DNA of 29,552 bases from Hypsibius dujardini (GCA_001579985.1 LRSR01001266.1:1-29552), one strand, 5' to 3'. Shown: positions 1 through 12,211, counted from the stretch's first letter. Program-made: numbers and translations. Notes: generated by a model from the sequence alone, not told the origin.

Positions 1-1536
<1,536 letters not shown>

Positions 1537-2097
1537 GCTACCGGCACTAGCGGCGACAGGGGCAGCGGGTGCGGAAGGTTTAGTAAGGGTAGACAGGGTA
1601 GCGAAGTGTCTGTAACAAAATTGGAATTTAGGGATTAATTCGGAACGATCAAGAAGAAGAAACTAACCGTTATCTGGGGAAAATCGGCCGACTGAGCTTT
1701 TCCACTGCGGAAAAAGAGAACCCAGTTGAGATCCAGTGAACCATGACAACAAGCTTGACAGGATAGAGATGAAATTAGCATAAGAGGCAGAGGTCAACGA
1801 GGAAGTCGTTAGAGACTGCTTTTACGACTTCGATAGAAAACTCTTCCAAGTTGCTGTTCTTCTTTGCAGCCCGATAATCAGAAACCTATTGTTAATCCCC
1901 ATTTGTTCGATGTACCAAGTCATAGGGTCTTTTGTTGTCAATATAAAACTGAACATAAAATATATAGCATGTATATTATGCAAGAATAGAAAGTCGCAGA
2001 GATAAATGAGAAAATACAGAAAAGATACGGTTTATGACGGGAGGAGGCATGGCTGTACTTTTAGTCTAGACAATTTAGTTTTTCATTCCGACTTTTA
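1537..2097. promoter_or_regulatory. GAPDH 5'UTR and upstream region / downstream flank of BTB gene
   Basis: Between two minus-strand genes. Bases 1537-1609 look like GAPDH 5'UTR, preceded by a probable 58-base intron (1610-1667; donor CG|GTTAGT, acceptor TTACAG) and an upstream non-coding exon around 1668-1740. The remainder, to 2097, is AT-rich and must hold both the GAPDH promoter and the 3' end of the BTB gene. I see no canonical minus-strand AATAAA and no convincing TATA box. Confidence 0.5.
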
Positions 2098-2879
2098 CTA
2101 ATGTCCGCCGTTTCTTCCATCATCGGCGTCACAGCTGACATTACTCAAATCCACATCCAAGCTGTTAAATGAGGCTTCGCTGTAACCGTCCAACTCCCTG
2201 AAGTCATCACTGTCGTGATGTTGGTCAGTCATGTCCCTGATTGTGTGGTCGCGCATCATGGCTGAGCTCTTTTGCTGCTGTGAGAGATCCTGTTCCGACT
2301 GGAAGGACTTTGCAGGGGCGCAGCTGTAGTTGCAACCGTTGGGTGGAATGTTATCCGAATGGCTGTGACTGTTGCTGATTGTTTGGCCGCGATGGTTGTT
2401 GATGGATGGGATTGCTTGTGGTGAGGAGGGAGCTGGGGCAGACCGACCGGAACGTGGCCGCTGCATTCGACCGGGGTTGTTGGGATTGCCTCTTGGAGGT
2501 GGAATATTGAAATCGGTCCACGGTACACCATTTCGAATCATAATTTTGTACCTGAAGCCAGCGAAGCATAAAATGTTTCTAGAGCAAAATATAATAACCG
2601 ATTAAAGTAACGAACCAATTGGCATCCGATACTAGTTCGTGAGCTTCTTGACGGCCCATCAGAACCGGGTCCTCACGCTCGCATTCCACCATTTCCTCCG
2701 GCGTCATGTAAGTCCAGCGGACGGTGGTCAAAACGGACTTAACGGAGTCGGATCGCTCTTCCGGACGGTAGTTGAGCCATAACCGAGCAGCTTCAAATAT
2801 CTCAAGTTCTGACTATAACCACAAAACAGTTGATCATAGATAGTAAACCTGTAAGAACACAGAGACAGACAAACAGACA

Positions 2880-2920
<41 letters not shown>

Positions 2921-5827
2921 TGGTACATTGACTTTGCGTTTCATGTGCTCTTACTTTGATGGGTATTTCTTCATGGCCCAGTAATCGCAGCACCCATTTG
3001 ACATCCCAGTTCAAGAAGTGACCACCGTTGATATGATCGTAAAACGCGGCAGTAAACACTTTCCAGGAATAGGTGTATAGATCACGGAGATCCTTGCCTT
3101 CGGCAAATTCGATCAAATTGATCAGATTCGGGGAATTGAAGAGCTTGTCATGGAAATCCTGAATGATGGGAGGAAGGTCCACCACACCGAGCGCACAAGC
3201 TGTCGCTTGCACTCCCAATATGTTATAGACACTCAGCCTCAGTTCTCCATAGTAAAGAAAATGGAGAACCGTCGCAACATCCGACGAATCCAAGTGCTAA
3301 CGATATGATAGAGCAGTCGCTATAACAGCAGCAGATGAATGCAAACTGAGGACCAACTTACCGACAAATCCAGAACTGGAAAGTCGCGTAACGGTTCGCC
3401 AGAAATGACGGGAATGTCATACGTCGTGAAAGCCAAGAGGAATTCTTTATGGATTTTGTAGACATGATCTTTACACTTAATGATCACATCAGTGAAGAGC
3501 TATCCAACAATAATTATTGAGATTGTTTTCGAAAGAAAGTAATTACAAGTGCGAAGGATACCTGGTCTTTCAAGTCTCCACTCATAAAGATGGCCAACCG
3601 CTTTGCATCCTCCTGCTGCTCCGCCTCGTTGATGTCCTCCTCGAGGGCCATCAAATCGGACGCCTCCAAGCTGGTCGGTGTGCACGAATGCGACCGCGAA
3701 GTGCCACCAAGCGGTCCGATCTGTTTGATCACCGCTGGATCACCCGGAACCTTCATAAGGAGCTTCATTTTTGATGTCCGTGCCAGATTGGCGTTTCTCG
3801 TTTTCGTCATATCACGGACGAAAACGTTCGACGCGAAGGCCTTCTGCGGTTTCGGGTCTTCGTAGACAACAGGCGCCCAGTCGCCGTCCCTGCTTCTGGT
3901 TCGTGACGACTTATTCTGTAGCTGTCGTTTTGACCGCTGATTTTGATCACTACACGGAGAATTGGGCGAACCGTATTGCTGCTGGTCATCCCGATTGCCT
4001 GCCTTGGTCGTGTAGCAGGTCTGAGTATCCGGGCTCGGCCATGGCTTCGTCCGAGGAACATTCTGCGGGAAAGATTGATCTAAAACAAATGGCGCTATTT
4101 TGCACACTTTCGGATTCCACTTGTCATGTGATGGAAGGCGGAGGGAGGCTTAGCTTACGAAAACCAGAACAGAGAACAAAACGAAAAGCGGATTTTGTAA
4201 AAACTTGGAATTTATAAACTTATTGGAAACTATTATCGATGACTGTGCTCCACCCATTCTACGTAGATCCTACTGTACCATCCGAAGGAGCTGACAGGAC
4301 AATGGGCTCGGGTGGTAAACCCTTGTTACGCTTGGTGCAAATATGGAAATGAGTTTAAGAAGACCTTGCTTTAATCGATGGTAAAAGCAAAGGTGCCCCC
4401 GCACCATTAGAAGATTAAGGGGTTCCAATAACATGTACAGTGTTTGTCCTAACATCGCTCGTTCAGTCGATTCAGAGACATGTTTAAGTCATTACGCAAT
4501 CGACATGGAACGATTAGGAATATTGGTTTAAACTCGATGCATTTTATCGATGACCTTGCGGATGCTCAATATTATCGGTACTTATTTTATAATGCATATG
4601 GTTTTGTCTATATAACACAGCGAGCATCACCAATTGTATCTCAAAATAAAAGTTTTGCTTTACGTTTCTGTTTTTCTTGTACTTTCTTCGTTGTTGTCTT
4701 GGTAAGCTATGCCTTGAAAAGCGCCTTTAATAAAATTAAATGACTCGTACTTTTGAGGTATACCTTGCGTGAGTCCGGAGTCCGCACTGGTCCGACTCAA
4801 TTGACCCAAATGCGCTATGGCTGGCAACAGATTCGCATTGTGGTCGTGTCGATCACCCGAAATGAGTTTATTTTTGGCCTTATTTGGAGCGTCACGCCAA
4901 TTGATGTCACTCTTCCGCCACCAACCGTCTTCTTGCGCTGCCGATGCGGCGGGACTGCATCCTGGCATCCCTTCGGCCTTTTTCGTTATCGGGGAGGACT
5001 TCTGCTCCGGTTGCTCCTCCTTTTTCGACCATCTCTTCTCCAGACGCGTCATCGGATCGGGACTCGGCTTCTTCCGTACCACACGCAATCCCCCGTAGTC
5101 GCGTCTGTTTCGATGCTTTAGCGGTTCGAAAATGGACTCGGTTGAGCTCTCCGCCGAAGAACCCTTCATGGAGGATGTGATGCTCAAGCCTTCGATCTCA
5201 CCTTCCGATTCCTTCAGCATGGCCAGCAGCTTCTGAGTGTCTGTAGTGGCGAAGGAAGCGTTGTCGGTCTCGCGCATTTTTCTGAGCGCACTTCTCGTCA
5301 GACTGGGATTGCCTTTGTCGTATTCCCCGACGGACTTTGTCGTGTACGCTCGGTACAACGGGCCTCGTCGAGCCTTCGACTTTACCTGCTGCCATCTAAC
5401 TTTTCATTAAAATTAAAAAAAGGTTTTCAAAAAACAGCACCTGAAGAGTTTGTTGCGAGTTGGAGGGTGGACATGAGGAACCTTGCGCGTCGGCGTTGTT
5501 GACGCACTTCCATAAATCCGGCCGTGGCGGGCAGAAACGATCCTTCATCGATCTCAGTTTACCAGCCGGGCAATTCTTCGGGCTTGCATCCTTTGTATCT
5601 TTATTAGCCTGCTCTTGTTGCGCCTCACGTGTCAAAGCAGTTTGGTCGTTGGCGTTGCGAGCTCTCGATTGGCGCTCGTCGCGCTCGCGAATCTTACTCG
5701 GATCAGGCGGCAGTCCCGGCGGACCGAGGTCCTTGACCTGCACTGTGAAGGCAGGTGTAATGATGGGCGCCACCATGATCCCTCCCGGTGGGAGGGGCTT
5801 CGGTCTGGTGTAATTACTGCTGGCCAT
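2098..5827 (-). CDS. BTB/POZ-BACK domain protein
   Basis: Seven exons: 5441-5827, 4764-5388, 3562-4148, 3362-3499, 2955-3296, 2616-2812 and 2098-2551, closing into one frame of about 909 residues. Residues 1-530 are low-complexity, rich in S, P and K, with a Cys cluster near 100-125. A BTB/POZ fold follows at about 534-625 (LFTDVIIKCKDHVYKIHKEF, then LHFLYYGELRLSVYNILG) and a BACK region at about 635-760 (SELEIFEAARLWLNYRPEER, VRWTYMTPEEMV). The C-terminal 150 residues are polar and disordered. BTB-BACK proteins are often cullin-3 adaptors, but no Kelch repeats are present, so substrate and partner are unknown. The ATG at 5827 has a good context (ACAATGG). Two acceptors are ambiguous: CAGCAG at 5391-5386 (plus or minus one Gln) and a tandem AAGCTAAG near 4149, where only the second AG keeps the frame. 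The gene is divergent from the UNR-like gene. Confidence 0.85.
2858..2920. repeat. (CAGA)n microsatellite in BTB-gene intron
   Basis: Tetranucleotide run, interrupted on its left side, inside the 142-base intron 2813-2954. In the transcript it reads as UGUC/UCUG repeats beginning about 35 bases after the donor. The same motif recurs in an intron of the last gene of the window, at 28736. Confidence 0.95.
4149..4763. other. 615-base intron of BTB gene
   Basis: By far the longest intron in this gene. It is AT-rich and contains no exon I can support. On the minus strand it ends in a long pyrimidine-rich tract just before the tandem acceptor. Short open frames on either strand have no family resemblance. 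Confidence 0.7.
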
Positions 5828-6409
5828 TATTGTCGGAACAAGGAATAATATTATTTTCTGCCAACGAAACACGTCAAGCGGAAAGTTTTGGATGAAATAG
5901 GACTAGATAAGGGGATTATCTCTCAACTTTAGACCCCGGCCTAGTTAATTTCAGTGCCACACTTTCGGGCAAGGACATTGTCTGGTAACGCTGTCATTGA
6001 TGGTGACGCACGACAAACCAGTGGTCAGTCGGCGATTGCCTTGTTAACTACTCGTAGCGAGGTCAACTGTCACTTAGCGACCGCTCAACATCGAGCTCGC
6101 TCGCGTTGTTGTCGCAATTCGATCAGTAGTCGATGTTTGTGGTCGCGGGGACAGTCGACACAACAACCACGCGGGCCTCTTCGATATGCAACAACTGCTG
6201 AAATAATAATCCCAGTCTTTGTGTGAATAATAATATTTTTTTTTTTATAATTACTTTTTGTGTGTGCAAACTAGTAATCACGACAGCGCGCCTGCACGCA
6301 GCGTCCTATTATACACCATTTTTCTCTACTCCGTTTTTGAAATAAGTCTGCTGAACTATCATCCCGACGACGAGTGAGCAACCTGGTCTCCAACACCTCT
6401 CGCCAAAAC
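5828..6409. promoter_or_regulatory. Bidirectional promoter region between BTB gene and UNR-like gene
   Basis: The two start codons face away from each other, 582 bases apart. The interval contains an uninterrupted T tract at about 6237-6246, a GC-richer block with CTCGCTCGCG around 6095-6112, and a TATTATA at about 6307-6313 that could serve the plus-strand gene roughly 95 bases before its ATG. No other gene is visible here. Confidence 0.6.
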
Positions 6410-9400
6410 ATGGAGACGTCAAGTGAACTTTCCGCCGACAACTACCGGCAGTTGTTGGCCAACTACGAGCTGCAGCGTAAGAACAATGAGGCGCTCTCGA
6501 GTGCCCTCGAAAAACTCGGGAGCCGCTCGCAAGTGGCGGTCGTGCCGCCGCGACGCCGACTGGAACTGAAGCACCATCGTGAGCTCTCTCTTACATTGAT
6601 GGGGCTTAATAACTCATTGTTAGTTGATGTTTCTCGCATTCACAGCGAAGGAGAAGGTCGGCACGCGCAAGGAACCGAACCGTGCGCAGAGCTGTCCGGT
6701 GAGTTTGGACAATGCCCGCCAGACCCTGGCCACCGGTGGCCAGCTCCAGCGGCAACAGCAGCTGGACACCTACTGCGAGACCTACATGCACCGCATCGGC
6801 CGCGCCACAGGCGGACAGACCATCTTCAGTGTGGGAGTGATTGCCTGTGGGAGTGCGCCGGACCGGCTGGGCGTCATCTCCACTAAACTGCAGAACGGCG
6901 ACGTCGGAGAGTACACCTACGGAGACGACGACTTGATTGGGCGGCCGTTCGCCGCACCGACGACCGGTGACCTGGTGTACTTCGTCTACCCGAACCGAGT
7001 GCCGAAGGACGTTCGCACCGCGTCGTTCGTGATGCCGCTGAAGCTGCAGAGCGCCAACTGGTACGGCGCGGGGCAACACCGCGAGCGCGGTATTGTGCTT
7101 CGCGTCATGCGCCATCAGGGAGGTTTAAACTCTGCGTTTTTGTTCTACTTGAGCAAACTTTGCAATCCACTCGGATTTATTTAATATTTAATTCACATTA
7201 CAGGGAGGAGTCTACATCGGAACGGCGTACGATAACACGGTAATGTTCGCGCCCTTCCGTGCGGTGGTTCATCCGTGTCAGTACACGCGTCGCGGTGACC
7301 ATGTCGAGTTCAACATCCCGCCCAATTACGTCCCACCCAAGGACACTAACTCGCTGGTCAGTTTCACGGACGGGCTGATTAATGTCTGCGTCGTGCCGGC
7401 CGGTAGCTTGTGGGAGGGCACACTCAGCGACGAGAAGATTGTGGGTTATGTCAGCCGCATACCCTCGGCCATGAACCAGAACGTCGGTCTAATCCAGTTC
7501 ATGGATGAGAAGTGCATCAATCCGGACCAGACGCTGAAGATGTCCTATATCGCGTTCACACCGAAAGACGTCAATTACGATCACAGCTCGCTGGTAAAAA
7601 TGAACCACAAGGTGAGCTTTCGCATCCTCAATTCGGGGGAAAAGCGGCCTCCCATTGCGGTCAACATTGGCATTGAGGAGGGTCTGGAGAAGTTTCGCGG
7701 GCACATCGTGGCCGTCTGCAACGGATACGGATTCATTGAGCACGAACACCTCACTGATATTTGGTTTCATTTCACGTAAGTTCGGCCGGCAACACTGCAA
7801 AAGGGCGACAAAGGGACCCTACATTTGGGTGGACCTGGGTCTTTTCATGATTTCAGTCAACGCCATTCATGTTATTACTTTAGACAAAAACAAAACCACG
7901 AAAGGCGAGAAAGCTTTAGTGCATTATGTTTCACTTGAAAATACCAATTTTTTGAATAAGCACAAAGAGCGTTCTCTTGACAGTGCTAGAATCGAAATGC
8001 AGCTTAGAGTCAATCAGCATCAGCAGTTGTATATGACCAGTCAGGGTATGGAACTACGGCTCAAACTGAAGGAGGTACATAGATGGAGAAAAGAAGCGAT
8101 GAGGAACGAGAGCTCCGAAGGGAAAAGAAAAGGAAGCGATGAAGACACAAAATACTGTAGAATAAAGAACTAACTAGACCGACTATGAAAACACACAGTA
8201 CGAGTACATCAAGTAGAGAACCGGTCGCGGCACTTAGGTTCGCACAAATAACAATCGTCCAGCCGAACGCTTCCGGTTCAGCTGTACTTCCGACAACACA
8301 CAAACATACAAGTAAAAATACAGTATAATACGAGTATGAGGTAAGGGCACTGGAATGGCCCACTTGACTTTCCCGTACCCTAGAATGGACCACCGAGCGG
8401 CAGGGGGCGCTCTGTCGCAAATTAATCAAAAATAAATAAATTGCTGCGTAGTCAGCGACCTCTACAGTGGGCTTTCTCCAACCGTCCAATGGAGCTTTTT
8501 ATTTCTCTTTTTTAAACATGTTCCCACAATTTTTTTTTCATATCTGATACGCGTTCCACCGAATATCGAATATTTTCTGTCGCTTAGAACCTTAGTGATA
8601 GCCAAAACTTGTGTGGAAGTGCTGATTCCAAGGTGGCCCATTCCACGGTACGGGAAAAACAAGTGGCCCATCCAGTGCCCTTACCTTATACATGAGCGGT
8701 GAGCAACCATGAGCAACCGTGAGCAACCGTGAGCAACCATGAGCAGTGGTGAGCAACCGTGAGCAACCGTGAGCAACCATGAGCAACCGTGAGCAATCGT
8801 GAGCAACTGTGAGCAACCGTGAGCAACCGTGAGCAACCGTGAGCAACCGTGAGCAATCGTGCGTAACCGTGAGCAACCGTGAGCAATCTTGAGCAGCGGT
8901 GAGCAAGGGCTATATTGAGGACGATTAAAGTTCACCAGTCCAGTCGTTTAGGTCATGAAATTACCCGCGACATCTGCCTGAACCTACTCAAATCTTTTCC
9001 CTACCCAAATCTGTGCATCTTTCCCAAAAATATTTAGGTCCTTTAATATCTGAAATTCCCTTCTTGGTGCCATATTTGAGGCAAAGCATTAAAGGCCAAA
9101 AGTCGGGAAAAGCCCCCTTAATTTATATGGTTAACGTTTAAATGAAACGGTACAAGTTTGTTATGACAAGTTCTATCCTACCAGTGAATGAACGTCTGAT
9201 ACAGTTTTTGTAATGTTCACATTTAGGCGTCTGCGCCCTGGAGTTGATGGACGCAAGCTGCGAATTGGCTGTTTGGTTGAGTACTCCCTGCTGCCGCAAA
9301 AGCCCGACCGCAGCGGCCTCCAAGCTTGCCAGGTACAACCACTTTTGCATCAGCACCTGGCGGGATACGCACGGCTGGAGGACGAAATCTGGCACGTCGG

Positions 9401-10666
9401 TGTGGTGGAACGCGCGCTGCGTAACACCAACCCCGCCCAAAGCCAGTACCATGGATTGATCCGCACGCGACTGAACGACCAGGATGAAGTGTACTTGTTT
9501 TCGATGAGCGGAATCGTCCGAAAGTATGAGATCCTCCAGGTCGGCGACCGCGTTCGCTTTCAGGTACAATACACCCTACATTGTTTTAAATCCCCTGACG
9601 AATTCAGACCTCACACACAAACGGCAAATTAAATGTTCGATAATGATCCCTTCTCAAATTTTTATTCGATTATTTCATCAATATTATGTTTGACTGGTGC
9701 ATTGACAGATGTGCACTTTTCCAGGTGGGTTTAGACGGACAGACTACCCTGCGCCGGGCTGTCAACATCATTCGAACGGTTTATGTCCTACAAGTCAAGA
9801 CCCTGCGCTCCGACGGCGAGTTCGGGTTCCTCTTTTTCGGCGGGCAGGACCTCTTCTTCCACTCGAGCCAGATCCGCAATCGCATGCGCCCACACCAGGG
9901 CGACTGGGTGGAATGCGCCCTGGCCAAGGACCGTCACGGCCGACTGTGCGCGTCCAGCCTCCGCATCCTCCATCCCCGGGAGATGACCCGCGAGCTCTAT
10001 GAGAAGGCCTCCCACCTCAATCCCCGCGTGGAGGGAGACTTCCCGCGACCGCACATCCAGCCCAAGAGCGGCCTGTTTGCCAACGATCGCTCCGACTACG
10101 ACATGGACGACTACGACCTCGAGCACGGCTACGGCAGTTCCGGTCAACCGCGCAGCCACAACGTGCCCCGGGAACCGTACTGGCTGGTCCTGGTGCCGGA
10201 CCTCTTCCGTGACAGCTGCAAGGCCAAGGCCAGCAACATCAAGACCCCCAAGCACCTCTACGACTCATGGCTCAACGGGATGGCCACGACCATCAACTTC
10301 CAGGCGCCGGAAGGGTCAGGAACCTTTGACACAACCCCGGAGAGCCGTGCGGAGTTGGGCGACTTTGAGCGCGCGCGGGGATTCGAGTATGGCGGCGGTG
10401 CGCTAAAGAATCCGGAGAACACGGTGGCGGCGTTGCAATCGTTCATCCCACACGGCAGTGCTGGGGCTGGTGCTGGGGCTGGTGCTGGGGTTGGTGCTGG
10501 GACTGGCGGGGAGAAGGGAGACTCGGCGGAGCCGGCCGCAATGCGAAGTGCCAGCGGCTTTCGTCCGAATAACTGGACGTTGGGATCCGGCGGAGGTCGT
10601 GATAACGGCGATCTACGCTCAATCATTCGCGGGACCAAGTCGCATGAGTTCCACATCGGACGGTGA
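6410..10666 (+). CDS. UNR/CSDE1-like protein with repeated cold-shock domains
   Basis: Probable single-stranded-RNA-binding regulator of mRNA translation or stability in the cytoplasm, by analogy with UNR/CSDE1. Exons 6410-6578, 6646-7122, 7208-7775, 9227-9563 and 9725-10666 join into about 830 residues. An N-terminal helix (ADNYRQLLANYELQRKNNEA) precedes a string of divergent cold-shock domains. The clearest are about 373-435 (GHIVAVCNGYGFIEHEHLTD then WFHFT; compare the family GFI...FFH pattern) and 536-600 (GEFGFLFFGG then DLFFHSSQI). Weaker ones lie near 203-265, 300-370 and 460-530. The tail has an acidic-aromatic patch and an Ala-Gly run at about 10456-10508. ATG 6410 follows CAAAAC and is the first ATG of the open exon. 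The gene is longer in intron 4 (1451 bases) than elsewhere. The family call is good; orthology to CSDE1 itself is less certain because several domains are degenerate. Confidence 0.8.
8337..8688. mobile_element. MITE-like element with about 57-base terminal inverted repeats, TA target site
   Basis: The left end (TGAGGTAAGGGCACTGGAAT onward, 8337-8394) is matched in inverted orientation by the right end (about 8631-8688, finishing GCCCTTACCTTA). Both arms share the GGGCACTGG, GGCCCACTTG-like and TTTCCCGTACC blocks. A TA dinucleotide sits immediately outside each end (8335-8336 and 8689-8690), as expected for Tc1/mariner-type insertion. The 352-base element has no transposase frame, so it is non-autonomous. 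Confidence 0.85.
8691..8910. repeat. 10-base minisatellite (GAGCAACCGT)n
   Basis: About 22 copies of a decamer with a strict period of 10, with point variants such as GAGCAACCAT, GAGCAATCGT and GAGCAGTGGT. It begins directly after the TA duplication of the neighbouring MITE. In the sense strand of the host intron each junction reads GTGAGC, close to a 5' splice-site consensus. Confidence 0.95.
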
Positions 10667-10710
10667 CGGCTCAATTGAACAACAACTACATTTTGGGGTC
10701 ACAGAGCGGC

Positions 10711-10812
10711 GTTGAGTTACGTTTCGCAGTAGCAATCGTTGAGTTACGTTTTTCCGTAGCAATCGTTGAGTTACGTTTCGCAGTAGCAATCGTTGAGTTA
10801 CGTTTTTCCGTT
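10711..10812. repeat. 27-base repeat, alternating two subtypes
   Basis: GTTGAGTTACGTTT begins at 10711, 10738, 10765 and 10792. Units alternate between a TTTCGCAGTAGCAATC ending and a TTTTTCCGTAGCAATC ending, which gives a 54-base higher-order repeat. It lies 45 bases after the stop codon of the UNR-like gene, probably in its 3'UTR. Confidence 0.9.
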
Positions 10813-10952
10813 ATGTTTTCGTTGTGGTGTGTTTGTTGGAGTTGGAGCTTTACGCGACGGCCTCGTTGGGAAGGAAGCAGGCAACGTGAACAATGGACAA
10901 CGCTGTATGCATGTATAATGCACTGTAGAACGCATAAGTAATCGAGTTTAAA

Positions 10953-11378
10953 CAGAGGCTCGTGTAGGTTCCTTAACAGGCCGGAACCAGGACCCCTCAC
11001 GGTAGGGCCAGGAGGTGGGAAAAGGAGAAGAATGAATTTTTTCAAGACTGAGCCTAGACTTAGGCCTTTTTTCCTTAATAAGTTTGAAATTTGTGGGGAG
11101 TGGGGCTCTGATTTCCAGGGGCCCCCCTGGGATTTTATAAGCTATAATTTTTCCTTCAAATTTGAGGGTTTGTCGAGATCAAACATAAGCTCTATTTAAT
11201 GAATACAGATGAGAGGTTCAAAACATTCAAGAAAGAAATAGTCAGGGACAAGAGACCTAACTCTGGGTTCGATCTTGAAAAAAATGCTTTTTGGCCCTTT
11301 GCCCACCCCTTGCCTACCCCTTGCCCCTACCATGAAGGTTCCTGGTTCCGAACTGTAAGGGCCCTAAACGTGCCTCTG
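10953..11378. mobile_element. hAT-like MITE with imperfect inverted repeats
   Basis: The left terminus CAGAGGCTCGTGTAGG is matched by the complement of the right terminus (CAGAGGCACGTTTAGG). The similarity continues inward through GGAACCAGGACC and a GGTAGGG(G)C block for roughly 80-90 bases. Flanking octamers AGTTTAAA (10945-10952) and AGTGTACA (11379-11386) agree at six of eight positions, compatible with a decayed 8-base target duplication. CAGAGG-type ends and 8-base duplications are typical of hAT elements. There is no transposase frame. Confidence 0.7.
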
Positions 11379-11670
11379 AGTGTACACACCGTCATGATCT
11401 CACGTGGAACTACGCGAAGTGCAACCCATGTGGAACTCGCGAAGTCTGAAGTGCTGGCAGTATGATGGATTGCTCGACGTCAGTGTCAAGGTGTCCAATT
11501 TCACTATGCTGTACTGTAATCAAAATTTGTGCTGACAAATTGCACTTTGCTTGGTGCAACTATTTTGTACTCACGTGTGTGGATGTTCTCTTGTTCCTAT
11601 TGGTTCTTCGTGGCTGAACCGCAACTGGATCGGTCTGGTTCTCTTCCTGTTTGTATGTATCACATGTTTA

Positions 11671-11945
11671 CTGTACGCTTCCGATCTCAAGGGTCGGTTA
11701 TGCTCCACCCCCGCTGATTCACATCAAGCTTGAGCGGATCGTTCAATTCCGTTCACTTGTCCGTGATTGGCCCGTTGCCTTTTGCCTGACAGGCTATGCT
11801 ACCTTGCTTGATTGAAATGATGATTTCGCTTTCAAAATTTCGAAGTCAATAAAGTTTAAGTGAATCTGAATGAACAACCAAGCGAGCGACGGCACACGTT
11901 TTCAGACCGGATCTAAAATAGACCCTTGAAATCGGGAGCGTACAG
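11671..11945. mobile_element. Short MITE with TA target duplication
   Basis: The left end CTGTACGCTTCCGATCTCAA is matched by the complement of the right end (CTGTACGCTCCCGATTTCAA), 23 of 25 positions over the first 25 bases. TA lies just outside both ends (11669-11670 and 11946-11947). The 275-base element is non-coding and contains an AATAAA at 11848 on the plus strand. Confidence 0.75.
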
Positions 11946-11970
11946 TACTTTGGTTCATCGGGTGTATGAC

Positions 11971-11978
11971 TATATAAG
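11971..11978 (+). promoter_or_regulatory. TATA box-like site TATATAAG
   Basis: A strong TATA match 25 bases to the right of the MITE's outer TA. It is followed 108 bases later by a 41-codon ATG frame and then by an AATAAA at 12304. No recognised gene uses it. Confidence 0.4.
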
Positions 11979-12085
11979 GACGCTGCTGCTAACTTTTAGA
12001 TATTGTAATAGTCCGTATCTGTCCCATCTTTTCTGAAGCTTTCTCCTGTCTGAACTGTAGTTTGATAAGTCTCTGGCCGCGTCCG

Positions 12086-12211
12086 ATGAGTGCTCTCACA
12101 TCAACCACAACACATACAACCACAATTACTCCGTGCAATGGTAAAAGTACACGATATCGCGCCATTCAGCTTGTGCCACTGGTCATAGGCCAATTTTGCC
12201 AACGTAATTAA
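12086..12211 (+). CDS. Possible short peptide gene, 41 codons
   Basis: The frame starts MSALTSTTTHTTTITPCNGK and ends in TAA. It is supported only by position: a TATA-like site lies about 115 bases upstream and an AATAAA about 95 bases downstream. There is no signal peptide, domain or similarity that I recognise. It could equally be chance within the 3' flank of the convergent genes. Confidence 0.2.
   Translation: MSALTSTTTHTTTITPCNGKSTRYRAIQLVPLVIGQFCQRN

Larger units (their letters stand above)
7776..9226. other. 1451-base intron 4 of UNR-like gene
   Basis: Runs from donor CAC|GTAAGT to acceptor ATTTAG. It holds a TA-flanked MITE (8337-8688) and a 10-base tandem array (8691-8910). The stretches 7776-8336 and 8911-9226 show nothing I can support; the open frames there lack family resemblance. 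Confidence 0.85.

Noticed and set aside
3562-5388. Splitting the BTB gene into two genes at the 615-base intron
   Set aside because: The first acceptor tried (near 4063) broke the frame, but the acceptor at 4149 behind a long pyrimidine tract restores a single continuous frame of 909 residues.
7655-8173. 172-codon plus-strand frame overlapping exon 3 of the UNR-like gene
   Set aside because: The first part is a shadow of the real exon and the rest is intron without domain resemblance.
8592-8935. Overlapping Cys-Ser-Arg-Leu-Leu-Thr-Val-Ala-His frames on the minus strand
   Set aside because: Generated by the 10-base array in the UNR-like intron.
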